From contig NZ_JAGPOX010000016.1 in the NCBI RefSeq assembly GCF_019038435.1, forward strand, positions 25,522-89,521: DNA of 64,000 bases, in the 5' to 3' direction. The notes below the pieces were generated by a model, which worked only from the letters and a program-made list of their open reading frames with translations, was not told the origin of the DNA and made no database searches. Of this stretch, positions 1 to 9,158 are shown piece after piece; positions within the stretch are counted from its first letter, which is position 1; each line of letters opens with the position of its first letter. Source of the stretch: Nocardia alni (GTDB lineage: Bacteria > Actinomycetota > Actinomycetes > Mycobacteriales > Mycobacteriaceae). The position numbers and the translations under genes are program-made.

Positions 1-1203
1 TGTCGCGTAGCGGTTGGGGACGGTGACCGGCAGGCCGAGCAGTGCGCGCAGCGGACCGTCCGGGTAGGCGGTGCGGAAGGCGTTGCGTCGCTGCAGGATC
101 GGCACCAGGCGATCGGTGATCGCGGTGAGGTCGTCGACCGCGACGCCGGGGCGCAGGCGGAATCCGTCGACGCCCAGCTCACGCCAGGTGAGTAGCAGAT
201 CGGCCAGCTCGTCGGCGCTTCCGGCGAAAATCGCCGCGTCGGAGATGAATTCGACGCCGGCGACCTCGTTCAACCGCGCCAGGCGGGCGGCGCCGCTCGC
301 GGTCTCGGTGTCCAGGAAGACCACCAGGTCCGCGTACACCCGCAGCGGTTCGCCGGCGCGATATGCCTGTGCCGCGACGACCTGGTCCAGAATCGGCTCC
401 GGTCCGGTCTCCCGGGCGGGTGTGACGAATACCAGATCAGCCGTGCGGGAGGCGAATTCATAGATCAGCGGGGCGTGGGCCAGGGCCGTCACCACCGGCT
501 GTCCCTGTGGCGGACGCGGCGTGATGGACGGTCCGCGCACGCTGAACTGCGGGCCCTGGAAGTCGATGTAGTGCAGTTTGTCGCGGTCGATGAATCGCCG
601 GTTCGGCACGTCGCGGATCTCGGCGTCGTCCTCCCAGCTGTCCCAGAGCCGTCGCACCACCTCGACGACATCGGTGGCCTCGGCGAACAATTCATGCACC
701 TGACCGGGCGTCGCACCCGCGCCGACCGCCTCGGCGATTTCCGCGCGCGCCAGGTCCCGGATCGTGCGACGGCCGAAATGCGCCGCCTCCGAGCCTGTTC
801 CGGATATCTTCACCTGCCATCCCGCGCGGCCCCGCGAGGTGTGGTCCAGGGTGGCGATGGCCGCGGAGACGTGGAACGGCTCGGTGTGGGTGGCGGTCAC
901 CGTCGGGATCAGCCCGATATGCTGGGTGGCCGGGGCTATCCGGGCGGCGATCAGATGTGCGTCGATTCTGGCCCGGACCCGGTCCACCGCGTCGTCCGGC
1001 GGCGCGGACCGGGTGCCGGGAATCGTCAGGCTGTCCTCGATGCTCACGAAATCCAGCAACCCGCGCTGCGCGATACCGGCCAGATCCGTCCAGTAGCCCG
1101 GGGAGAACAGTTCGGCGGGACGGGAATCGGGCTCGCGCCATGCGGCCGGATGCCAGCCCGCCCCATCGAGCGCAACGCCGAGATGCAACGCGTCCGGTGC
1201 CAT
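1..1203 (-). CDS. LLM-class flavin-dependent monooxygenase (NtaA/SnaA/DszA type), 3' end cut off by the window
   Basis: Starts at ATG 1203 with a GGGGA ribosome site a few bases upstream and reads open through 401 codons to the window edge, so the C-terminus is missing. The N-terminus (HLGVALDGAGWHPAAWR) and the following GYWTDLAGIAQRGLLDFVSIED segment are typical of bacterial-luciferase-like flavin monooxygenases. The internal stretch with TATHTEPFHVSA, TLDHTSRGRAGWQ and DFQGPQFSVRGP fits the NtaA/SnaA/DszA branch, whose members are about 430-450 residues, so perhaps 30-50 residues lie outside. These enzymes use FMNH2 from a separate reductase to oxidise organosulfur compounds, aminopolycarboxylates or similar substrates. 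The substrate cannot be told from the sequence. Confidence 0.85.
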   Translation of the reverse strand, partial: MAPDALHLGVALDGAGWHPAAWREPDSRPAELFSPGYWTDLAGIAQRGLLDFVSIEDSLTIPGTRSAPPDDAVDRVRARIDAHLIAARIAPATQHIGLIPTVTATHTEPFHVSAAIATLDHTSRGRAGWQVKISGTGSEAAHFGRRTIRDLARAEIAEAVGAGATPGQVHELFAEATDVVEVVRRLWDSWEDDAEIRDVPNRRFIDRDKLHYIDFQGPQFSVRGPSITPRPPQGQPVVTALAHAPLIYEFASRTADLVFVTPARETGPEPILDQVVAAQAYRAGEPLRVYADLVVFLDTETASGAARLARLNEVAGVEFISDAAIFAGSADELADLLLTWRELGVDGFRLRPGVAVDDLTAITDRLVPILQRRNAFRTAYPDGPLRALLGLPVTVPNRYAT

Positions 1204-1328
1204 CGGTTCCCCGTTCTATCGGTAGACGATCACCAACCACGATCGGCGTCCGGCCCGTTCGGCGTCAACGGTTGAAATCAGCTCGATCCAAGGGAAATAA
1301 ACTGTGTGCAAGCGGAATTGGACGTTGG

Positions 1329-2084
1329 GTGACCATCGACACGACCATCGGGCGGGACCGGCCCGTCGCCCCGGAGACCACCGACGCGCCGCACCCCCTG
1401 GACGACCCGGTACGCACCTCGCTGCACGGCGAGCACCATCGGTTCGCGACCTGGTCGGGCCGGATCGGCCGTTACGACCCGCAGGTCACCCGGTTCGTCG
1501 GCCACCCGCCACAGCTCGACCAGCAGGATTGGGCCGACCTGGCCGTCATTCTCGGACCCGGCGGCGCCACCGGCTTGCGCGGCGCGGGTCACGTGCCGCC
1601 CGACGGCTGGACCGTTCTGGACGAGAAGGGCTCTGTGCAGATGGACGGCACCGCCCTGCGCGTGGCCCACGACCCGGAACTCGAGGTGCTCACCCCGGCG
1701 GACGTGCCCGAGATCCTGGACCTGATCGCCCGCACCGAACCCGGCCCGTTCACTTCGCGAACCATCGAAATGGGCACCTACCTGGGCCTTCGGGTGAACG
1801 GTCGGTTGGTGGCGATGGCCGGTGAACGCCTGCACCCGCCCGGCTGGACCGAGATCAGCGCCGTCTGCACCGACGCCGAGTTCCGCGGCCGCGGTATCGC
1901 CACCCGCCTCGTCCGCGCGGTGGGCGCGGGTATCCGCGACCGCGGCGAGATCCCGTTCCTGCACGCCCTCGCCACGAACACCACCGCCATCAGCCTCTAC
2001 GAGACCCTCGGCTTCACCCTGCGCAATCGTTCGGTCCTCACCATCGTGCAAGCCCCGGACGCGCCATCAGCGTTCCGGTCATAG
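1329..2084 (+). CDS. GNAT-family N-acetyltransferase (FR47-like)
   Basis: A 251-residue protein read from GTG 1329. The C-terminal third holds the GNAT acetyl-CoA site: an EISAVCTDAEFRGRG strand-turn, the pyrophosphate-binding RGRGIA signature at about residues 186-191, and the family's end pattern of LHALATNTTAISLYETLGF. The first 100 residues contain aromatic and acidic patches seen in FR47-like GNATs with an N-terminal substrate-binding extension. The acceptor substrate is unknown. The start is not certain because no strong ribosome site precedes it. It stands alone, divergent from the flavin monooxygenase and convergent with the downstream membrane protein. Confidence 0.82.
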   Translation: MTIDTTIGRDRPVAPETTDAPHPLDDPVRTSLHGEHHRFATWSGRIGRYDPQVTRFVGHPPQLDQQDWADLAVILGPGGATGLRGAGHVPPDGWTVLDEKGSVQMDGTALRVAHDPELEVLTPADVPEILDLIARTEPGPFTSRTIEMGTYLGLRVNGRLVAMAGERLHPPGWTEISAVCTDAEFRGRGIATRLVRAVGAGIRDRGEIPFLHALATNTTAISLYETLGFTLRNRSVLTIVQAPDAPSAFRS

Positions 2085-2121
2085 TGCCGCCGATTCCGCA
2101 CTACGGGGACCAGACAGCGCA

Positions 2122-4491
2122 CTATCTGTTCAGCAATCTGCCGACTCTCGCATGCGGCGCCGCCCAGCCGGGGCGCACCGGATTGGCTCCCGGCGGCGCA
2201 AGGGAGTTCCATGGCGTCCGCTTGGCCCCCGACGCCCACTGATCGGTGTCGGTGGCGGCGGAGATGATCTCCCGGACGTCCCTGAGTCGCTGTGGATCGC
2301 TCGGATTCCGCAGCGCCGCGTCGACGGAATCCAGGCTGAGCTCCGCATGCCTGTTGCCGATCCACTGGAGCATGCGTTCGGCGTTGAGCTGGTCGACTCC
2401 GGCCAATGTTCCGGTGGCCGCGGTGAGATCACCGTTCGCCACCTGCTGCAGCTGTTTGATCTTGGTAGCGGCCGGGTTTGTCATGTAGTCGGTGACGAAG
2501 CTGCGCTGCGGTCCGAAGGCGGCGCCGGCGTCGAGGGTGACGCCTCCGGGGTTGGCGCGCTGGAAGCTGAACGCGGCCGCCTGCAATGTCGCCAGATCCG
2601 CGGCGACCTCCTCGGGATCACCGGTGCCGTCCACCAGTCGAAGCGAGGAGTCCTGGGCCCGTTGCACGGCGGCGACCATGCGGCCCAGGCGCTTGTCACC
2701 GAGGGTCCACGTACCCGAGTTCGCCTCGACGATTCCCCAGGAGCGGATCGCGTTGAGCTTGACCCTCTCGTTGGTGAATCCGGCGCCCGTCAGCGCCGCG
2801 TAGGCGTCGCTCACCTTGCCACCGACATCATCCAGGCCGGTCAGGGCCGCCGCGGCGCCACGCACGGTATTGACACCGCCGGCCCGCTCGGCGGCCTGCC
2901 GGGCGGCGGTCGAGAACAGCCTGCGGTTCATGTACGACTGGGCATAGAACCCCGTCTCGCCGCCGACTCCCTCGCCACCCCAGAATCCCCACTGCCCCAG
3001 CGATGCCGCCTTTTCCCGCCGCGCGAATTTCCGCAGCGGCGTCCGGGTTCCGAACAGCCACTCGGTCACCGGCGAATTGTTGAACGTGCCGGCCGCGGCG
3101 AGATCCACGAGCAGCCTGTTCGACGCCAGCGAGTGGCTCGCCCCGACGGCGCCCATACCCAGCGCCGCGCCGCCGCCGGAACCCGCCGTACCCGACCCGG
3201 CGCCGCCCTGGATGCCGAGGGCGAACTTGTTGGCGAGCCACTCGTTTCCGTGCTCCAGGCTGCGGCCGATGCGGCGCAGCTGCGAGATCGCGATGACCTC
3301 CACGATCCCGCCGACGACGAAGACGGCCATCACCTCGCCACCGGCCATATCGAACAGATCACCCAGGAACAGCACGTACACGCCGAGGAAGACGGTGAAG
3401 ATCGTCATCCGCGCCGCCGCGACCACCCCGTCGACCATGTTGCGCACCAGGAATGTCTGGGTGACGCCATAGACGAATCCGCCCGCGGCGAATCCGAAGA
3501 TCGACAACAGTCCGTGGTAGATCGTGTCGAGCGCGGACTTGATGATCTTGATCGCCAGGTAGGCCCCGAACAGCAGCAGTAACGCTCCCAGCAGCAGGAT
3601 CAGCAGGCCCGTCCCGATCTGATCGAAACTCGGATTGTTCGCCGACGCCTGCGCGGCCGAGTCCCCGCATCCGGCGAGACCGTTCTTCACCCGGGTTTCG
3701 CTGCCCGCGGCGACTCCCGCCGACCACGCCGCGCGGCAGGCTGCATCGTTGTCGATGACATGCCCGAAGTTCCACACCTGCAACGGATGTCGGGCGAAGT
3801 CGTCGGCCAGCATGCCCTGCATCGTCGCCACCAGAGCGGTCGGATCGGTGGTGTCCTGCCCGTCCAATCCGGCCGCCACCGAGATGCCCAGATTCCGCCC
3901 CTGCGCCAGCAGGCCATCGGAGGAGAACGTATCGGCCAGTGGCGCGGCCAGATACAGCGGCCCGATCACCGCGACCGCGAGCATGGTCGCGACCTGCAGC
4001 GTCGCCTTCGAATAGTGGCCGCGGACAACGAAATACGCGACGAAGAACGCGCCGATGGCCGCGGCGGTGACCAGCATGATCGGCGTGGCGATCTGTCCGC
4101 TGAGGCTGTGCGCGATCCCGGTCAGCGGCTTGGCGAACCACTGCAGCCAGCTGAAGCTCAGGGCATAACCGATCAACCAGATGGCCGTCGTCACAATGAT
4201 TTTCCAGCCCGCGAACTCCAGGCCGAGCACCGTCGAGACGGCGGTGTCCCCCGGATTCAGCAGGCTGCCGTGGTTGGTGGCGTACAGATAGTTCGACAGC
4301 TGCACACCATAGGTATCGGTGATGTGCATCCAGCCGAGCGCACTGCTGGTGGACGATTCGGCGGCCAGCGCCCCGGTCCCGGCGCGGGCCGTTGCGCCCA
4401 GCACGCCGGGGAATACGACGAGTCCGAAGACGGCCGCCACGGCCCGCAGGAGCCAACGCCTCCCGAGCGATATGTAGTTGTTCCCCACCAC
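2122..4491 (-). CDS. Large multi-pass membrane protein, TrbL/VirB6-like (orphan)
   Basis: A protein of 789 residues if it starts at GTG 4491, where GGAAGG lies about 11 bases upstream; longer readings add an implausible basic leader. A signal-like hydrophobic segment (about residues 10-30) ends in an Ala-rich cleavage-like site. Hydrophobic segments follow in two groups, roughly residues 80-210 and 300-450, and then about 330 hydrophilic residues with a Gly/Ala-rich linker (GGAGSGTAGSGGGAALG) run to the C-terminus. Signal, membrane core and long soluble tail is the topology of TrbL/VirB6 inner-membrane channel proteins and of related actinobacterial conjugation proteins. No VirB4, VirD4 or relaxase gene is visible nearby, so a role in secretion is only a suggestion. 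It could also be a genus-specific membrane protein of other function. Confidence 0.6.
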   Translation of the reverse strand: MVGNNYISLGRRWLLRAVAAVFGLVVFPGVLGATARAGTGALAAESSTSSALGWMHITDTYGVQLSNYLYATNHGSLLNPGDTAVSTVLGLEFAGWKIIVTTAIWLIGYALSFSWLQWFAKPLTGIAHSLSGQIATPIMLVTAAAIGAFFVAYFVVRGHYSKATLQVATMLAVAVIGPLYLAAPLADTFSSDGLLAQGRNLGISVAAGLDGQDTTDPTALVATMQGMLADDFARHPLQVWNFGHVIDNDAACRAAWSAGVAAGSETRVKNGLAGCGDSAAQASANNPSFDQIGTGLLILLLGALLLLFGAYLAIKIIKSALDTIYHGLLSIFGFAAGGFVYGVTQTFLVRNMVDGVVAAARMTIFTVFLGVYVLFLGDLFDMAGGEVMAVFVVGGIVEVIAISQLRRIGRSLEHGNEWLANKFALGIQGGAGSGTAGSGGGAALGMGAVGASHSLASNRLLVDLAAAGTFNNSPVTEWLFGTRTPLRKFARREKAASLGQWGFWGGEGVGGETGFYAQSYMNRRLFSTAARQAAERAGGVNTVRGAAAALTGLDDVGGKVSDAYAALTGAGFTNERVKLNAIRSWGIVEANSGTWTLGDKRLGRMVAAVQRAQDSSLRLVDGTGDPEEVAADLATLQAAAFSFQRANPGGVTLDAGAAFGPQRSFVTDYMTNPAATKIKQLQQVANGDLTAATGTLAGVDQLNAERMLQWIGNRHAELSLDSVDAALRNPSDPQRLRDVREIISAATDTDQWASGAKRTPWNSLAPPGANPVRPGWAAPHARVGRLLNR

Positions 4492-4747
4492 GACCCGATT
4501 CGCCTTCCGCACGCCGTTCGAGCACGACAAAGGAGTGACCGCACATCGGGGCTGCTCAACAGTCCCCGGAAAGCCACTTGCGAAGTTAACGTGACGGTAT
4601 GAACGACCGCGGTCCGGCTTGCGAATAGCGCGCGACGAAAACCCTTCGGCGCGTTGGGATTCGTTCGTGCGGCGACGCCGGCTGTTCACCTTCCGGTCAT
4701 CACCGGCGTCGCTGCGAACTCCTTTCCCTGCTCGTATGAGATCTACG

Positions 4748-6064
4748 TCACGGCACGCCGACCGGGAGGCCGCAGTTGTTGGCCGAGTCGACCTGCGCGC
4801 AGGGCGCCGGGGGATGGGTCGGGCGATAGTTGCCGGGTACCCCGCCGGCCGCGATCACGTCCCGGAAGGCGCCGACGCCGTCGGTGGGTATGCGGGCCAG
4901 CCGGGCGTCGCCGACGACGTCGACGGTATACAGGCCGAATCGCGGTGTGTAGCTGCCCCATTCGTAGTTGTCGTTCAGGCTCCAGTAGTTGTAGCCGATG
5001 ACGTTCACGCCGTCGGCCTTGGCGCGCTGGACCCAGTAGACGGTGTCGCGGAGGTGACCGGCGCGGGTGTAGCCGTCGGCGCGCGGGCGGCCGTTCTCGG
5101 TCGTCATGCCGTTCTCCACGATGTACAGCGGCTTGTTCGGGAACTGCCGTGCGTAGTGGCGCAGCGCGTAGTAGATGCCCTCGGTATGTACCGGCAGGTC
5201 CCACAGGTTCCCGCTGCCGCCGGACGCCCAGTAGTAGTCGATACCGAGGAAGTCGAAGTTCTCACCGATCAGGTCGAGGAATCTGTGGTTCACATCGAGG
5301 CCGACCCCGGGCACGTAGCCGAGGTTGCTGGTGACGAGCGCATTCGGGCGTAGGGCATGGATGGAGGCGAAGGCCGCGTTGTGGACCGCGGCGAGCCGGT
5401 TCAGCATCGGCTCGCGCTGGGCCTGGCTGATCCGGCCGATGCGTTGTTCGCTGCCGATGTAGGCGATGGGCTCGTTGATGGTCACCCAGATCGGCCGGTA
5501 GCGGTCGAAACGCTGTACGACGGCGGCGGCATTGGCCAGCCAGAGCCCGATCATCGCGTCGGTGTTCCAGCCGCCCATATCGGCCACCCAGCCCGGGTAA
5601 ACCCAGTGGTCGAGGGTCAGCATCGGTGTCATGCCGTGGCGGACAATGGTTTCCACGATCTGCCCATAGTGGTTCAGCGCCTGCTCGTCCCAGATGAGCG
5701 GCCTGGGCTGCACCCTGGCCCACTCGATACTCATGCGGTACACCCCCGCGCCCATCGCCCGCGCGTTACCGATGTCCTCCGCGTAGCGATCCCAGAACCG
5801 CACCGAGTTGTAATACGGCTCGGCCCTGCCGGAGCTGACGAAGCGGCTCCAATTGCTGTCGGGCGCATAACCTTCGGTCTGGAATCCGGACGTCGAGACG
5901 CCCCAGAAGAAATTACCGCCCAGCTGCGCGACCGCGCCCGCCGATTCCCTGAGCGGCCCCCCGAGCCCGGAAGGCGGCGTACCCCCGGCCGTACCCCGTG
6001 TGACCAGGGCGGCCGCCGCCGCCGCGCACCCTGCCAAGACTTGACGTCGGTTAGGTGTTCCCAT
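4748..6064 (-). CDS. Tat-exported glycoside hydrolase family 1 (beta-glycosidase)
   Basis: Read from ATG 6064 (438 residues), preferred over TTG 6082 because GGAG sits just before it. The N-terminus NRRQVLAGCAAAAAALV is a twin-arginine signal. The catalytic core shows GH1 hallmarks: a FWGVSTSGFQTEG start, YRMSIEWARV, the acid/base motif TINEP (Glu198), YIVENGM with the nucleophile Glu318, and the late WSLNDNYEW aglycone-site motif. It should hydrolyse beta-glycosides outside the cytoplasm. A second GH1 gene at 17736-19004 is clearly homologous along its whole length but has no Tat signal. A perfect 14-bp palindrome lies 43 bp upstream of this start. Confidence 0.92.
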   Translation of the reverse strand: MGTPNRRQVLAGCAAAAAALVTRGTAGGTPPSGLGGPLRESAGAVAQLGGNFFWGVSTSGFQTEGYAPDSNWSRFVSSGRAEPYYNSVRFWDRYAEDIGNARAMGAGVYRMSIEWARVQPRPLIWDEQALNHYGQIVETIVRHGMTPMLTLDHWVYPGWVADMGGWNTDAMIGLWLANAAAVVQRFDRYRPIWVTINEPIAYIGSEQRIGRISQAQREPMLNRLAAVHNAAFASIHALRPNALVTSNLGYVPGVGLDVNHRFLDLIGENFDFLGIDYYWASGGSGNLWDLPVHTEGIYYALRHYARQFPNKPLYIVENGMTTENGRPRADGYTRAGHLRDTVYWVQRAKADGVNVIGYNYWSLNDNYEWGSYTPRFGLYTVDVVGDARLARIPTDGVGAFRDVIAAGGVPGNYRPTHPPAPCAQVDSANNCGLPVGVP

Positions 6065-6106
6065 TCGCTCCAGGGTAGCCAAAACTATTGCAACATAAAC
6101 GAAATT

Positions 6107-6120
6107 CCGCCCATGGGCGG
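6107..6120. promoter_or_regulatory. Perfect 14-bp palindrome upstream of the Tat-GH1 gene
   Basis: CCGCCCATGGGCGG reads the same on both strands, 43 bp upstream of the GH1 start. Size and place suit a dimeric repressor site, for example for a sugar-responsive regulator. No such regulator gene adjoins it and no second copy was seen near the other GH1 gene, so the role is inferred. Confidence 0.35.
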
Positions 6121-6365
6121 GTCGGATCGACCGCTGGGGCCCGGCCCGGGAGTTCTCACAGGTGGGAACAGCGGTGGCGGAACTACGGGCTCATGTGCGT
6201 ATCGTGCTTCTGCGAACACGCTTGTTGCACGAACACATTCCTTCATCCGGACATCGCGTCCGGGTGAAGTCACGATGCGGATGGGGTACCGCCGTATTGC
6301 GCTACCGTGACCTCTCAGCGGATGCCGATCGGCGGTTCGGCGTCCTCCGCACAGTGATCCCATCT

Positions 6366-6396
6366 CGGGGACGGGTCCGCTCTCGGCCCGTCCCCG
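6366..6396 (-). terminator. GC-rich hairpin downstream of the beta-propeller gene
   Basis: A 10-bp perfect stem (CGGGGACGGG paired with CCCGTCCCCG) closes an 11-base loop, 17 bases beyond the stop of the minus-strand beta-propeller gene. No T-run follows, as is usual for actinobacterial terminators. Confidence 0.55.
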
Positions 6397-6412
6397 GGAT
6401 GGTCTCGGGCAG

Positions 6413-7576
6413 TCAGCGGTTGGCCGCGATGGACAGCACCGTGACCGCGTTCGCCTCCTCGGCGGCGACGAAGGCATACCGGTCGTCGGGTGACACCGCA
6501 ACGTCATCGGGGCCCGCACCGACCCCCAGTGTCGCCGTGACCTGCCGGGTGGCGGTGTCCAGGACGGAGACGGAACCCGATCCGTTGTCGGCCACATAGG
6601 CGTGGCGGCCATCGCGCGCGTAGGCGATCGACTGCGGATTCTGGCCCACCGCGGTGGTGGTGACCCGCAGGGTGGCCGTGTCGATGAAGGATACCGAGGC
6701 GGCGTTGTAGCTGGCCACCAATGCCTGGCTGCCGTCGGGGGACACCACGACGCAGTGTGGTGACTCGGGCACCGGAATCGTCGCGCGGACAGTGCGTCCG
6801 GCGACGTCGATCACCGACACCAGGTTGGACTCGTGATCGGCGACGAAGGCGGTCTTCCCATCCGGAGTGAAGCTGATCCAGTGCGGATTGGGGGCCACGG
6901 GAATGGTTGCCACCACCGTATCGGTCGAGGTGTCGATCACCGACAACGCGGACGAATCGTGATCGGGCACCCAGACCTCGCCGCCGTTCGGGGTGACGGC
7001 AAGGGAGTAGGGGCGCAGGCCGACCGGAATGTCGTCGAGGATCGCATTGCTGGCGATATCGAGGACCTCCACCACACCGGCGTCGTTGTCCCCGTAGGTG
7101 CTGATGTACGCGTGCCGCCCATCCGGCGTGAAGGAAGCGAAGCGTGGCGGCAACGGGGTGTAGATCATCGGCGCTGCCGCACCCTGCCCCAGCGCGAGCC
7201 CGTACACCCGATGATCGCCGCCGATCACCAGGCCCTGCCAGCCCGCGGGAGGTACGGCGAGCGCCTGCGGTGCGGGGACCGGGACCTTGCCCATGACAAC
7301 GGGTTCGGCGATCGATGGCGCCGGGTGCAGGATGGCGGATGACGCCGAGGACGGAGCGTACGGCGAGGGTACGGCGGATCGCGATGCGGGCAGGGCGGCG
7401 GTCGCTCCGCGTGTGCTGTTCTTGTCGCCGATCATCACAACCAGCAGGGCGCCGGCGAGCAGCAGCGCCACCAGCGTGACCGCCGCGAATACCAGCCACC
7501 ACAGCTGTCCCGATCGGATTCGGCGCCAAGACCTGCCAGGCGCAACGACTTCCGAGGCTTCCCGTGACCTCACCAC
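6413..7576 (-). CDS. Membrane-anchored beta-propeller protein (YVTN/NHL-type repeats)
   Basis: 387 residues from GTG 7576. After about 20 cytoplasmic residues a single hydrophobic helix (WWLVFAAVTLVALLLAGALLVVMI) anchors the protein, followed by a Pro/Ser-rich linker and then repeats of about 42 residues. The repeats have the pattern VSVIDT...V.ATI.VG..P..IA.SPDG..A.VAD, seen for example at SALSVIDTSTDTVVATIPV and SVSFIDTATLRVTTTAV. These are YVTN-type beta-propeller blades, probably seven, displayed outside the membrane. Such proteins bind partners or ligands and have no known common enzyme activity. The start is 55 bp after the stop of sthA on the same strand, so the two may be transcribed together. 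Confidence 0.82.
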   Translation of the reverse strand: MVRSREASEVVAPGRSWRRIRSGQLWWLVFAAVTLVALLLAGALLVVMIGDKNSTRGATAALPASRSAVPSPYAPSSASSAILHPAPSIAEPVVMGKVPVPAPQALAVPPAGWQGLVIGGDHRVYGLALGQGAAAPMIYTPLPPRFASFTPDGRHAYISTYGDNDAGVVEVLDIASNAILDDIPVGLRPYSLAVTPNGGEVWVPDHDSSALSVIDTSTDTVVATIPVAPNPHWISFTPDGKTAFVADHESNLVSVIDVAGRTVRATIPVPESPHCVVVSPDGSQALVASYNAASVSFIDTATLRVTTTAVGQNPQSIAYARDGRHAYVADNGSGSVSVLDTATRQVTATLGVGAGPDDVAVSPDDRYAFVAAEEANAVTVLSIAANR

Positions 7577-7631
7577 TGAAGTATCCGCCGAACCTGCCGG
7601 ACAGGTGGTCCGTTCCGGCAGGCGCCGACAA

Positions 7632-9032
7632 TCAGTCCATATGCTCGATCTGGCGGATCTTGTTCATCGCGTCCAGCGCGGCCACCTTGTAGCTCTCGGC
7701 GAGGGTGGGGTAGTTGAAGACGGCGTCGACCAGGTAGTCGACCGTGCCGCCGCAGCCCATCACGGCCTGGCCGATGTGCACGAGTTCGGTTGCGCCGGTG
7801 CCGAAGACGTGGACGCCGAGGATTTCCTTGGTCTCGGAGCAGACCAGCAGTTTCAGGACGCCGTAGGAGTCGCCGATGATCTGGCCGCGGGCCAGTTCGC
7901 GGTAGCGCGAGACACCGACCTCGAACGGTTTGCGGATGGCGGTGAGTTCGTCCTCGGTCTGGCCGATGAAGCTGATCTCCGGAATCGTGTAGATGCCGAT
8001 CGGCTGCAGCGCCGACAGCGTATGCACCGGCTCGCCGCAGGCGTGGTGCGCGGCCAGGCGGCCCTGCTCCATCGAGGTCGCGGCCAGCGCCGGGAAGCCG
8101 ATCACATCGCCGACCGCGTAGATGTGCGGGACCTCGGTGCGGAAATGCTCGTCGACGGTGACCCGGCCGCGCTTGTCCGCGCTCAGGCCCGCCTTCTCCA
8201 GCCGCAGGCCGGCGGTCATGCCCTGACGACCGGCCGAATACATCACCACCTCGGCCGGAATCTTCTTGCCGCTCTCCATGATCGCGATCGCTCCGCGCGG
8301 ATGCCGCTCGACCGCCGTGACGGTCTCCCGGAACCGGAAGGTGACGGCCAGATCGCGCAGGTGGTACTTGAGCGCCTCGACCACCTCGATATCGCAGAAG
8401 TCCAGCATCCGCTCCCGCGACTCCACCACGGTCACCTTGGTGCCCAGCGCGGCGAACATGGACGCGTACTCGATGCCGATGACACCCGCACCGATGATGA
8501 TCATCGACTGCGGCACCCGCTCGAGCTGCAGGATGCCATCGGAATCGATGATGGTCCTACCGTCGAAATCCACCGTATCCGGCCGTGCCGGCTGGGTTCC
8601 GGTGGCGATGACGATCTTGTCGGCGGTGACCTTCAGCTCCTGCCCGGTGCCATCGATCACCTCGATCGTGTGCTCGTCCACGAACGCGCCCAATCCGGGC
8701 AGGAGCGCCACGTGATTGCGCGCGAGCTGGTTGCGGATCACGTCGATCTCGCGCCCGATCACGTGCTGGGCGCGCGAGAGCAGATCGGTGACGGTGATGT
8801 CTTCCTTGACCCGATAGCTCTGCCCGTACATCTCGCGCTGACTCAGGCCCGTGAGATACAGCACGGCCTCGCGCAGCGTCTTGGACGGGATGGTGCCGGT
8901 GTTGATGCACACCCCACCGATCATGTCGCGGCGCTCCACCACGGCCGCGCGTTTGCCGAGCTTCGCGGTGGCGATGGCCGCCTTCTGACCGCCGGGACCG
9001 GACCCGAGGACGAGCACGTCGTAGTCGTACAT
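7632..9032 (-). CDS. sthA: Soluble pyridine nucleotide transhydrogenase (Si-specific NAD(P)+ transhydrogenase)
   Basis: 466 residues from ATG 9032. It is a two-dinucleotide-binding flavoprotein: FAD motif GSGPGG at residues 10-15, NAD(P)-binding [17 protein letters not shown] near the middle, and the C-terminal dimerisation domain ending in [17 protein letters not shown]. The redox-active cysteine pair of lipoamide dehydrogenases is incomplete: residues 41-52 read [12 protein letters not shown], keeping Cys42 but with Thr47 in place of the second Cys. That loss is characteristic of SthA, which moves hydride between NADPH and NAD+ instead of reducing a disulfide. It acts in the cytoplasm to balance NADPH. 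It may share a transcript with the downstream beta-propeller gene. Confidence 0.93.
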   Translation of the reverse strand: MYDYDVLVLGSGPGGQKAAIATAKLGKRAAVVERRDMIGGVCINTGTIPSKTLREAVLYLTGLSQREMYGQSYRVKEDITVTDLLSRAQHVIGREIDVIRNQLARNHVALLPGLGAFVDEHTIEVIDGTGQELKVTADKIVIATGTQPARPDTVDFDGRTIIDSDGILQLERVPQSMIIIGAGVIGIEYASMFAALGTKVTVVESRERMLDFCDIEVVEALKYHLRDLAVTFRFRETVTAVERHPRGAIAIMESGKKIPAEVVMYSAGRQGMTAGLRLEKAGLSADKRGRVTVDEHFRTEVPHIYAVGDVIGFPALAATSMEQGRLAAHHACGEPVHTLSALQPIGIYTIPEISFIGQTEDELTAIRKPFEVGVSRYRELARGQIIGDSYGVLKLLVCSETKEILGVHVFGTGATELVHIGQAVMGCGGTVDYLVDAVFNYPTLAESYKVAALDAMNKIRQIEHMD

Positions 9033-9088
9033 GGGGCTCAGTGTGCCAGCGTGAGGTTACATCCGCAGTCGGATGCCGGTGGATGAGG

Positions 9089-9130
9089 CAGTGGCCCCGC
9101 GCTCCTGGATGCCGGAGTGCGGGGCCACTG
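9089..9130 (-). terminator. Hairpin downstream of the DUF732-like gene
   Basis: A perfect 12-bp stem (CAGTGGCCCCGC with GCGGGGCCACTG) around an 18-base loop lies between the stop of the secreted protein gene and the start of sthA. It probably separates the two transcripts. Confidence 0.65.
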
Positions 9131-9158
9131 TGCGAATCATCGGAATCGGCAGGGTGTG

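Larger units (their letters stand above)
6065..6412. other. Non-coding gap between the beta-propeller gene and the GH1 gene
   Basis: No convincing gene in about 350 bases. It holds the upstream region of the GH1 gene, with a palindrome at 6107-6120, and a GC-rich hairpin at 6366-6396 that would end the beta-propeller transcript. A possible reading frame across it looks like chance in high-GC DNA. Confidence 0.6.

Noticed and set aside
475..1275. A plus-strand gene of 266 codons at the left end
   Set aside because: The minus strand reads a full flavin monooxygenase through the same DNA with a good start and ribosome site. The plus-strand frame has no domain.
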